Of a stretch of 64,000 nt of DNA, positions 36,714 to 44,535 are shown in pieces. The notes under the pieces are model-generated. The model saw only the letters and a list, made by a program, of their open reading frames with translations. It did not search any database and was not told the origin of the DNA. Position 1 is the stretch's first letter, and each line of letters starts with the position of its first letter. The stretch is taken from the NCBI GenBank assembly GCA_964523405.1, contig CAZGAQ010000020.1, positions 1 through 64,000 of the forward strand, read 5' to 3'. The DNA comes from CAZGAQ01 sp964523405. Its GTDB lineage: Bacteria; Planctomycetota; Phycisphaerae; UBA1845; Fen-1342. A program made the position numbers and the translations under genes.

Positions 36714-38588
36714 ATGTCCGAAGTGCCAGCGGTGGCGGCCAGGAGCAGAAACCCGTGGGCGTGGATTCCCACGCTCTACTTTGCCCAGGGTATCCCGTAC
36801 GTCATGGTGATGACTGTCTCGGTCATCATGTACAAGCGCCTGGGCATTTCCAACACCGACATCGCCTTGTACACGAGCTGGCTGTACCTCCCCTGGGTTA
36901 TCAAGCCACTGTGGAGCCCGGTGGTGGACCTGCTGGGCACCAAGCGCGGGTGGACGGTCGTGCTGCAAGGAGTCGTCGGAGCCGCCTTGGCCCTCCTGGC
37001 GCTTGCCATCCCCGCGCCCCGCTTCTTCCAGTACACGATCGCGCTCTTCTGGATGATGGCCTTCTGCTCGGCCACGCACGATATTGCGGCCGACGGCTTT
37101 TACATGCTGGGCCTGTCACAGCACCAACAGGCCGCCTTCGTCGGTATTCGCAGCACCTTCTATCGCATCGCCACGATCGCCGCGCAGGGGCTGCTGGTCA
37201 TGCTCGCCGGCTTCATCGAGACGACCAGCGGTCTTCCGCCCGTCGAGTTGAGCGTTGCAGCCGTGGCCGGAGCCCCGAACTCGGCGATTGTATTGGACGA
37301 GGCTGCCGTGGCGGCGCCTGGTTCTGGCCCGCTGTCGCTGCGCGCCGGGCCGGAGCGCGTGGAGATCAGCACCACGATGAGGGCCGCCCAGGAAGTTGAG
37401 TCCGCGATCGCGCAAGCGCGCGCCTTGAACGCGCAAAACGGTTTCCGTGCCGCTGCGGCGGCCGCCACGGAGAGCGGAGGACCATCCTGGTGGAGTCGGC
37501 GGGTAGCCGTGCCGCTGGGCGATTTTCTAACGGCACGATTCGGTGACCCGCGTCAGGCCCAGACAGCCGGTGGCGGCAACGTTGGCGTCGCCACGCTCAG
37601 GCTGACGCAAAAGCCACCGGCGGGGCAGACGATCGTGGTTTTGGTCAATCGCAGGAGCGGGGACGAGCGTGTCGAGATAGCGGAGGGGGCCCGGTTGACC
37701 TTCCATGAGGAAAACTGGGATAAGCCCGCCCGACTCGTGTTCACGACCAACCCGAAACTCCGCACGACGGCTGCGGCGAGCTTCATCGCCACCTCGGGTA
37801 ACATTCCGCTAGCATGGACGACGGTCGCTGTGGTCCTGGCGGCGCTGTTCGCTTTCTTCTGCATTTACCACCAGTTCGCACTGCCCTACCCAGTCGCCGA
37901 TGGCCCCGCCGGGTCGCAGGGGTCAGGCAGTTTTGCGACCGAGTTCTTCCGCACGTTCGCGTTGTTCTTCCGTCGGCGAGATATCGGAATCGTGCTCGCC
38001 TTCCTCCTGTTCTTCCGCTTCGCCGAAGCCCAACTGGTCAAGCTCGTCTCGCCGTTCCTGCTCGATCCTCGTGACATCGGCGGGCTGGGGTTGACGACAG
38101 GTCAGGTCGGACTGATCTACGGAACGATCGGAATCGCCGCGTTGACGATCGGTGGCATCCTGGGCGGCGTGGTAATGTCGCGGCATGGGCTCAAGTTCTG
38201 GCTGTGGCCGATGGTGTGCATCATGCACCTGCCGGACTTGGCGTTTGTCTACCTGGCCTACGCGCAGCCGGCCAGCTACGTACTCATCAGCGCGGCCGTG
38301 GCCGTCGAGCAGTTCGGCTACGGATTCGGCTTTACCGCGTACATGCTGTACATGATCATGGTCGCAGAGGGCGAACACAAAACCGCCCACTACGCGATCT
38401 GCACGGGGATTATGGCACTCGGGATGATGGTGCCAGGTATGTTTAGTGGCTGGCTCCAGGAACACGTTGGCTATCCGCATTTCTTTCTGTGGGTGATCTT
38501 CTCCACGATCCCGGGCTTCATCGTCGCGGCCCTGGTGAAGATCGACCCCGGATTCGGCCGGAAGAAGGCCGCGGTCCGCGCATCCTAG
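36714..38588 (+). CDS. AmpG-like MFS permease with a large extramembrane insertion
   Basis: ATG 36714 follows GGAGGTCAGCG. The 624-residue protein has an N-terminal half (about 10-180) with six hydrophobic segments and typical AmpG-type sequence: IPTLYFAQGIPYVMV, YLPWVIKPLWSPVVD and ATHDIAADGFY. A second half resumes near 360 with six more segments. Between them lie about 170 residues (190-360), Ala-rich and coiled-coil-like at first. A beta-sandwich-like stretch follows (VGVATLRLTQKPPAGQTIVV and onward) that resembles Calx-beta-type repeats. AmpG imports anhydromuropeptides for cell-wall recycling. The insertion falls where the loop joining TM6 and TM7 would be, normally on the cytoplasmic side in MFS proteins, which is odd for such a domain. 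Confidence 0.75.
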   Translation: MSEVPAVAARSRNPWAWIPTLYFAQGIPYVMVMTVSVIMYKRLGISNTDIALYTSWLYLPWVIKPLWSPVVDLLGTKRGWTVVLQGVVGAALALLALAIPAPRFFQYTIALFWMMAFCSATHDIAADGFYMLGLSQHQQAAFVGIRSTFYRIATIAAQGLLVMLAGFIETTSGLPPVELSVAAVAGAPNSAIVLDEAAVAAPGSGPLSLRAGPERVEISTTMRAAQEVESAIAQARALNAQNGFRAAAAAATESGGPSWWSRRVAVPLGDFLTARFGDPRQAQTAGGGNVGVATLRLTQKPPAGQTIVVLVNRRSGDERVEIAEGARLTFHEENWDKPARLVFTTNPKLRTTAAASFIATSGNIPLAWTTVAVVLAALFAFFCIYHQFALPYPVADGPAGSQGSGSFATEFFRTFALFFRRRDIGIVLAFLLFFRFAEAQLVKLVSPFLLDPRDIGGLGLTTGQVGLIYGTIGIAALTIGGILGGVVMSRHGLKFWLWPMVCIMHLPDLAFVYLAYAQPASYVLISAAVAVEQFGYGFGFTAYMLYMIMVAEGEHKTAHYAICTGIMALGMMVPGMFSGWLQEHVGYPHFFLWVIFSTIPGFIVAALVKIDPGFGRKKAAVRAS

Positions 38589-38851
38589 CTGCGGGGGAGT
38601 TGGTGATGCAGACGCGTCCCACCGGTCTGTCCGGCTCAGTAGGCAGGACCGGCTGGTGGTTCGGCGTGGCCGGTTGACGTCCTTGTGCGGGCCATGGGCG
38701 GGAAGCCGCATTCAGGCAGACTCGCCAGCGGGTCACAGCTCGGGTATCCTGGTTCCGCACGCGTCGGCGTGCGGGGCCGCCGCGTCACGTGGGCGGACGG
38801 TTTCGGCACGTCCGTTCTCAGTATCACCGTCTAGTCGCAGAGGACACAGCT

Positions 38852-40159
38852 ATGAGACAAACTGGAGTTACCCTTGCGGTCATGCTGTTTGTCGCGATGA
38901 GCGGGGCGGCCGAGCCGCCCAAGCCGACGACAATCGACCATCCGCAAATCGCCATCGCCGACCTCGACCTGCTCGCCAGACCTTTGACGAAGGCTCAACT
39001 GCTCGTCGAAGCAAAAGGCTGGCTCGGCCTGCTGCAGGCGAAAGTCACGGAAATTAGCCAGGCCGAAATCGCGATCGGCCGGGCGGCCGACGATGAAGCC
39101 AAAGCGAGACTGCGCGAAGCGGTGACCCAACTGCGTACCGAGCGTACCCAGCTCATCGAGCGCCTGAATGTGGTTCTGGCGGCACTCAAGGCCAAAGGCG
39201 GGGCCGCCGCAGATTACGATGCTTACATCAGCGCGGTCTCCGGCATCGACATCAAGGCGACCGACACGCCGGATCCCAAAGTACCGAAGCCCGATCTGGA
39301 GTTGCTGGTCAGGCCGATGACCAAAGCCCAGCTCATCATCGAGGCGGACCGCTGGCTGGCGGCCCTGCAACAGAAGGCGAAGCAGGTCAGCGCAGCCGAG
39401 ATTCAGGCGAGCAAGTCGGATGGGGCCGAAGCCAAGGCCAAGCTGCTGAACGAGGCGGGCGCCTGGCGCGAGGAGCGTGCCCAGATCACCGACCGGTTGA
39501 ACCTGGTGCTGGCGGCGCTCAAGACCAAAGGTGGGACCACGGCCGACTACGAGACGTACATCAACGCGGTCTCGGGCATTACCGTCAACGTCACCGACGC
39601 GCACGCGACGTGGACTGCGGTCATCAACTGGCTGAAGTCGACCGAAGGTGGGCTGCGCTACGGTAAGAATATCCTGTTGTTCCTGGTGACCATGATTGTC
39701 TTCCAGGTGCTGGGTCGGGCCATCGGCGGCGTGACCCGCCGGGCGCTGAACGCGTTCAAGAACACCTCGAGTCTGCTGCGCGATTTCACGGTAAACACAG
39801 TGCGCAAGATCACCTTGTTCGTCGGCTTCGTTGTGGCTCTGTCGATGCTCGAGGTCAACATCGGGCCGTTTCTGGCGGCGATGGGGGCGGTTGGTTTCAT
39901 CGTTGGCTTTGCCCTGCAGGGTACGCTCAGCAACTTTGCGGCGGGCATCATGATCCTGCTATATCGCCCGTACGATTTGGGCGACAAGGTCACGGTGGCG
40001 GGCACGACGGGCGTGGTCAAGGCGATGACGCTGGTTTCCACCGTGCTGCACAACGCCGATCAGCATGTGATCACGATTCCGAACTCGTCGATCTGGGGCG
40101 GAACGATTTCGAACCTTTCGGCGGGCACGGTTACGGTTCCACCAGCGCCAACAGCGTAG
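38852..40159 (+). CDS. MscS-family mechanosensitive channel, truncated at the C-terminus, with duplicated N-terminal module
   Basis: ATG 38852 starts the signal MRQTGVTLAVMLFVAMSGAA; the product has 435 residues. The periplasmic part contains two homologous modules of about 105 residues (about 27-135 and 145-250). Each runs from a (L/V)xRPxTKAQLxxEA start to a KGGxxADYxxYIxAVSGI end. Three hydrophobic segments follow (about 270-370). The pore-lining helix and beta domain include GFALQGTLSNFAAGI, RPYDLGDKV and VITIPNSSIWGGTISNLSA. The protein then stops after about ten residues, where other MscS proteins continue with about 80 residues of cytoplasmic alpha/beta domain. The stop is 27 bp from the convergent kdpE stop. 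Confidence 0.82.
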   Translation: MRQTGVTLAVMLFVAMSGAAEPPKPTTIDHPQIAIADLDLLARPLTKAQLLVEAKGWLGLLQAKVTEISQAEIAIGRAADDEAKARLREAVTQLRTERTQLIERLNVVLAALKAKGGAAADYDAYISAVSGIDIKATDTPDPKVPKPDLELLVRPMTKAQLIIEADRWLAALQQKAKQVSAAEIQASKSDGAEAKAKLLNEAGAWREERAQITDRLNLVLAALKTKGGTTADYETYINAVSGITVNVTDAHATWTAVINWLKSTEGGLRYGKNILLFLVTMIVFQVLGRAIGGVTRRALNAFKNTSSLLRDFTVNTVRKITLFVGFVVALSMLEVNIGPFLAAMGAVGFIVGFALQGTLSNFAAGIMILLYRPYDLGDKVTVAGTTGVVKAMTLVSTVLHNADQHVITIPNSSIWGGTISNLSAGTVTVPPAPTA

Positions 40160-40186
40160 CGGCGGGTGCCGGTGCGCAGGGAGAGG

Positions 40187-40885
40187 TCACCCGTCAGCAA
40201 GAAAGCGGTATCCGACCCCGACCTCCGTGAGAATGTGTTGTGGCTGGGTCGGATTCCGTTCGAGTTTCTGGCGAAGCTGCCGCACGAACATGCGCAGATA
40301 GGTCGAGTCTTCTGCGTGGCCCGGTCCCCACACCTCCTTGAGGAGCTGTCGGTGGGTCAAGACCAAGCCGGCGTGGCGGGCGAGCGTTGCCAGGAGCTTG
40401 TACTCGAGCGGCGTGAGGTGCACCTCTGCGCCGTTCCGCGTGACGATGCGGCGGGCGAGGTCGATCGAGAGTTCGCCCGCGACGAGTATACTGTCCGTTG
40501 GTTGGGAGAGACTCGCCGCGTGGCGGAGCGCGACGCGGATCCGCGCCATCAGCTCGGACACGTTGAACGGCTTCTGCACGTAGTCATCACCGCCGGCGTC
40601 GAGCGCGGCGACTTTGTCGGCCTCCTGGCCGCGCGCCGACAGGATCAGGATCGGCATGGCTGACCACTCGCGGACGCGACGGATGACCGCGATGCCGTCC
40701 GTGTCGGGCAGGCCAAGATCGAGTACGATTACATCGGGATGGGCCTGTGTTGCTGCGAGGATCCCCGCCGCGGCAGTGTCCGCTTCCACGAGTCGCCAAC
40801 CCGCCGCCTCGATTGCAGGCCGCAAGAAGCGGCGGATGGGCAGCTCATCCTCCACGATCAGGATCGTGGCCGGAGCCGTGCTCAT
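40187..40885 (-). CDS. kdpE: KdpE response regulator
   Basis: ATG 40885 follows AGGAGGACCGCA and overlaps the kdpD stop by 4 nt. The 232-residue protein has a receiver domain (1-120) with the phospho-acceptor in VIVLDLGLPDTDG and the conserved Lys in YVQKPFN. The C-terminal OmpR/PhoB winged helix (about 135-230) includes LTPLEYKLLATLARHAG and AEDSTYLRMFVRQLRQKLE, typical of KdpE. It is expected to be phosphorylated by KdpD and to activate kdpFABC at low K+ or high osmolarity. Candidate half-sites are seen upstream of kdpF. Confidence 0.95.
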   Translation of the reverse strand: MSTAPATILIVEDELPIRRFLRPAIEAAGWRLVEADTAAAGILAATQAHPDVIVLDLGLPDTDGIAVIRRVREWSAMPILILSARGQEADKVAALDAGGDDYVQKPFNVSELMARIRVALRHAASLSQPTDSILVAGELSIDLARRIVTRNGAEVHLTPLEYKLLATLARHAGLVLTHRQLLKEVWGPGHAEDSTYLRMFVRQLRQKLERNPTQPQHILTEVGVGYRFLADG

Positions 40886-43620
40886 TGCGGTCCTCCTGGC
40901 TGGTGCCCGGTGTTTCCGGATGGTACGGACGGCAGCACTGACTCCGGCGCGGTCTCGATCGGCAGCGGTGGCGGCTGCACGCGCGGGATGGTAAGCCAGA
41001 AGCGCGCGCCGCCCTCCGGGCGGTTCTCCACGCCGATCCGACCGCCATGCAGGCGTACCACGGCAGCGCAAATCGCCAAACCCAGACCCGTGCCCGCGCG
41101 ATCCGTGGCCGGTCTGCGGCGGACGAAACGGCGGAAGATATCCGCCTCTGTGCCAGGTTCGATCCCGGGGCCGCGGTCCAGCACTTCGACAAGGACATGA
41201 TCACCCGCGGCCGAACCGCGCAGGGTGATGGGCGCGTCGCGGGGTGTGTAGCGCGCCGCGTTTTCCAGCAGGTTGGTAAGCACTTCGTCGAGCAGGACAC
41301 CATCTACGTGGATCAAGGGCAGGTTCTCGGGGATCGCTGTGTCAATGGGGTGATCGCGGAGCAGAGGTGCGAGGCGGTGGAGCGCGGAGCCGACGAGCTC
41401 GTCGAGCGGGTACCAGTCGCGCTGGAGCTGAAAGCCGGCCGACTCGAGCCGCGTCATCTCCAGGAGCTTGCCAACCAATTGACCGAGGCGGCTGGCCTCG
41501 TCGGCGACGGACTGTAACAGCTCGCGCTGGGTTGGGGCGTCGAGCCCGGATGATGCGTCGAGGAGTGTGCTCGCGGCTCCGGCGATGGTGGCCAGCGGGG
41601 TGCGCAGATCGTGCGACACGCAGCTCAGCAGCGCGCTGCGCACTTGCTCCGTTTCGGCCTGGCGTCTGGCGGATTCTGCCTGGACGGCCAGCGCGGCCCG
41701 CTCGAGCGCGATGGCAAGCTGCGTCGCGAACGTCTCCAGCATATGACGCTGATCGGGCTCGAGCGCCCGCGCGCGCTCGTGCGGCCGCAAGCCGAGGACG
41801 CCGAGCGACCGACCCGCTGCAACGAGCGGCAGGTAGATCGCCTGCACGGACGGCAGCGTCTCGGTGCTCCAGCCAGCCCACTGCTGGTGATCAAACACCC
41901 ACTGTGCCGCGGCGGCCTCGTTGGGCGCCTGCTCGGGGAAGTCGCCGTGCTTGGCAGCCACCACCAGGCGTGCCTGCGCGTCCGGCAGCAGCACGGTGAC
42001 GGCGCCCTGAAATACATCGGCGACGTGCCGTACCACGCCACGGGCAAGGCTCCAGGCATCCGCGGCGGCGGCCAGTTGTCGGCTCATGAAATACAGGGCC
42101 GCGGTGCGCAGATAGCGCGCGCGGGCGGCCTCGCTTTGCTGTCGTACGCGCTGCGTCAAACTGCTGATCACAAGGGCGGTGATGAGGAGCACGACGAACG
42201 AGATCACATACCGCGGGTCATTGATGGCGAGTGTGTAGTAGGGACGCGTGAAGAAGAAGTTGAACAGCAGCGGCGCGAGGATGGCCGAGCAGACGGATGG
42301 CCCGCGGCCGTACCGCGTCGCGACGAACACGACGCCGGCCAGGTAGAGCATGGTCAGGTCAACAGGCGAAAGCACCTCGGCTAGCGGAAACCCGATACCG
42401 GTGCACGCGGCGAGCACGCCGAGCGCCGCCGCGTAGCCCGGCCACCGCGTCCGGCGGGGAAGAAATGCCGGCGGAACCGGCGCGGAGCTCTCCCCCTCGC
42501 CCTTCACGACGTGCACGTCAATCTCGCCGCTGCGGCGGATCAACTCGTCCACGGGCGAGCCGCGCAGCCGCTCGATCCAGCGCGTCCGGTCGGGCTTGCC
42601 AATCACGATCTTCGTGATGTTGCGCTGCGCCGCGAACGCCAGGATCTCGTCCGCGAAATGCTGCCCATTCAGAACCGTCGTCTCGGCGCCGAGGCGCTCC
42701 GCGAGCTTGAGATTGCGGCGGATTTGGGCCGTCGCCTGGGCGCTCAAGCCCGGAGATTCGACGCTGACCGCAATCCAGTCGGCCTGGGCCGCCGCGGCCA
42801 TGCGGCGCGCCGTGCGGACAACACGCGCCGAGAGCGGGCTGGGACCGACACAGACAAGGAGTCGTTCGCTCGTGGCCCAGGGGCGCCGGTCGCCACGGCC
42901 AGCGCGTTCGACCTGGACTTGCGCGCCGACGCGCTCCGCGGTTTGCCGCAACGCCAGCTCGCGCAGGGCGACCAGATTCTCTTTTCGGAAGAACTGGTCC
43001 ATGGCTCGCTGGGCCTGGTCCGGAACGTAGACCTTCCCCGCGCGCAACCGCTGCAGGAGGTCATCCGGCGGCAGGTCCACCAGCTCGATCTCGTCCGCGC
43101 GCTCCATGATCGAGTCGGGCACCGTCTCGCGCACGACGATGCCGACGATCTGGGCGACGACATCGTTGAGTGATTCGATATGCTGGACGTTGACGGTCGT
43201 GTACACGTTGATGCCAGCGTCCAGCAATTCGGCCACGTCCTGCCAGCGCTTGGCGTGCCGCGACCCCACCGTGTTGGTGTGCGCCAGTTCGTCGACGAGG
43301 ATCAAGGCCGGTCGGCGCGCGAGGGCGGCATCGAGGTCGAACTCGCGCACACGCACGCCCCGGTACTCGACCCATTTCGGCGGCAGGACTGGCAGGCCCG
43401 CGAGGAGCGCCTCTGTCTCTGTCCGCCCATGGGTTTCCACATACCCCGCAACAACGTCCGTGCCGGCGCACTGTTTCTCATACGCTTCGGTAAGCATGGC
43501 GTAGGTCTTGCCGACGCCGGCGCACATCCCGAAGAAGAGCTTGAGCCGACCACGACATGCGTTGCCTTCGGCCCTCAGACGGGCCAGCAGCGCCTCAGGA
43601 TCAGGTCGTTGGTCGGCCAC
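40882..43620 (-). CDS. kdpD: KdpD sensor histidine kinase
   Basis: The start is GTG 43620, overlapping the small upstream gene by 20 nt. The 912-residue product is full length for KdpD. Order: KdpD N-terminal domain (about 20-230) with Walker A GMCAGVGKTYAML and DELAHTN; USP-like domain (about 245-370); DUF4118 with four membrane segments (about 395-500); GAF (about 520-650); HisKA with SHDLRTPLAT (His near 680); and ATPase with NLLENAARY, GPGIEPG and GTGLGLAI. It controls the K+ transporter genes with KdpE. Its intact Walker A suggests nucleotide binding by the N-terminal domain, which in several bacteria also binds c-di-AMP. Confidence 0.95.
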   Translation of the reverse strand: MADQRPDPEALLARLRAEGNACRGRLKLFFGMCAGVGKTYAMLTEAYEKQCAGTDVVAGYVETHGRTETEALLAGLPVLPPKWVEYRGVRVREFDLDAALARRPALILVDELAHTNTVGSRHAKRWQDVAELLDAGINVYTTVNVQHIESLNDVVAQIVGIVVRETVPDSIMERADEIELVDLPPDDLLQRLRAGKVYVPDQAQRAMDQFFRKENLVALRELALRQTAERVGAQVQVERAGRGDRRPWATSERLLVCVGPSPLSARVVRTARRMAAAAQADWIAVSVESPGLSAQATAQIRRNLKLAERLGAETTVLNGQHFADEILAFAAQRNITKIVIGKPDRTRWIERLRGSPVDELIRRSGEIDVHVVKGEGESSAPVPPAFLPRRTRWPGYAAALGVLAACTGIGFPLAEVLSPVDLTMLYLAGVVFVATRYGRGPSVCSAILAPLLFNFFFTRPYYTLAINDPRYVISFVVLLITALVISSLTQRVRQQSEAARARYLRTAALYFMSRQLAAAADAWSLARGVVRHVADVFQGAVTVLLPDAQARLVVAAKHGDFPEQAPNEAAAAQWVFDHQQWAGWSTETLPSVQAIYLPLVAAGRSLGVLGLRPHERARALEPDQRHMLETFATQLAIALERAALAVQAESARRQAETEQVRSALLSCVSHDLRTPLATIAGAASTLLDASSGLDAPTQRELLQSVADEASRLGQLVGKLLEMTRLESAGFQLQRDWYPLDELVGSALHRLAPLLRDHPIDTAIPENLPLIHVDGVLLDEVLTNLLENAARYTPRDAPITLRGSAAGDHVLVEVLDRGPGIEPGTEADIFRRFVRRRPATDRAGTGLGLAICAAVVRLHGGRIGVENRPEGGARFWLTIPRVQPPPLPIETAPESVLPSVPSGNTGHQPGGPQ

Positions 43621-43864
43621 AGGTCGATCCTGCTTGTCGTATCCGGTGCGGGTGGAGTTCGATACTCAGGAGATCCGCACACAACAGCTCCTGGGCGCCA
43701 CCCGGCCGGGTGACGGTAATTGTACCACTATTGCCGCCTACGCGGACGCCGTCCCGTTCTCCTACATCCACGTGACTTCCGCCCCGCAACCACAGGGTCA
43801 GCGGCGCAAACCGTCCGCCAGCTAGCAACCGCCGCAGCGAGTCAACCAGCCGTGCGCCGTCCAT
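43601..43864 (-). CDS. Small hypothetical protein between kdpC and kdpD
   Basis: The frame ends 20 nt inside kdpD, so translation may be coupled. The chosen start is ATG 43864 (87 aa); an upstream ATG at 43915 would give 104. The sequence FAPLTLWLRGGSHVDVGERD, followed by VTRPGGAQ and ADLLSIEL, is a short all-beta pattern like the small proteins in planctomycetes that begin 'RPFQPFRIxLxDGRxxEV'. Their function is unknown. It is not part of canonical kdp operons. Confidence 0.5.
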   Translation of the reverse strand: MDGARLVDSLRRLLAGGRFAPLTLWLRGGSHVDVGERDGVRVGGNSGTITVTRPGGAQELLCADLLSIELHPHRIRQAGSTCGRPTT

Positions 43865-43921
43865 GCGCGTCCGATCGCCCCACCTCCTAGTCCTTTGCGC
43901 AGGCGCCAATGCCATGGGTGT

Positions 43922-44506
43922 CTACCTGAGAGCTAGATTGAGCGCGAGCACGTTGACCCGGGGCTCGCCCAGCACGCCGCACTGCGGGTTCTCCGTGCAC
44001 GCGCGCACGAGTTCGCGCACCGCCGCTTCGCTCATCCCGCGGATTCGGGCCACACGCCGCACTTGATACTCCGCGGCTGCCACGCTGATGTGCGGGTCCA
44101 GGCCGCTGCCGGACGCGGTCAGCAGATCGACCGGAATCGGCGCCGAGTTATCGGGGTCGGCTGCTCGCAGCCGGGCCGCGCGGGCGCGCCGGGCTTCGGC
44201 TTGCGCCGGGTTGCTGGCGGCTAGATTGCTGCCGCCCGAGGCCCCCGCGTTGTATGGATACGGCGCGGTGGCCGAAGGTCGGCCCCAGAAGTGGCGCGCG
44301 TCGCTGAAGGCTTGCCCGATAAGCTCGGAGCCAACGAGTTGGCCACCGCGCACGATCCGGCTTCCGTTCGCCTGATGTGGCCAGGCGATTTGGGCAAGCC
44401 CGGTGATGGCGAGCGGGTACGCCAAGCCGGTCAGCGCCGTGAAGACGGCGAAGACCAAGCCGGCGGTTCGCAGTTCACGCAACAGGGGTGTCCGTTCCGT
44501 CTTCAC
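43922..44506 (-). CDS. kdpC: KdpC, K+-transporting ATPase subunit C
   Basis: The start is GTG 44506, 7 nt after AAAGGTGG. The 194-residue protein has one N-terminal membrane segment (about 12-35) and then the periplasmic domain. Family motifs: GSELIGQAFSDARHFWGRPS, SGGSNLAASNP, DLLTASGSGLDPHIS and AEYQVRRVARIRG. KdpC stabilises the KdpA-KdpB complex and affects ATP affinity. It follows kdpB by 29 bp. Confidence 0.95.
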   Translation of the reverse strand: MKTERTPLLRELRTAGLVFAVFTALTGLAYPLAITGLAQIAWPHQANGSRIVRGGQLVGSELIGQAFSDARHFWGRPSATAPYPYNAGASGGSNLAASNPAQAEARRARAARLRAADPDNSAPIPVDLLTASGSGLDPHISVAAAEYQVRRVARIRGMSEAAVRELVRACTENPQCGVLGEPRVNVLALNLALR

Positions 44507-44535
44507 GTCGCCACCTTTTCACGTTCCCACGTTCT

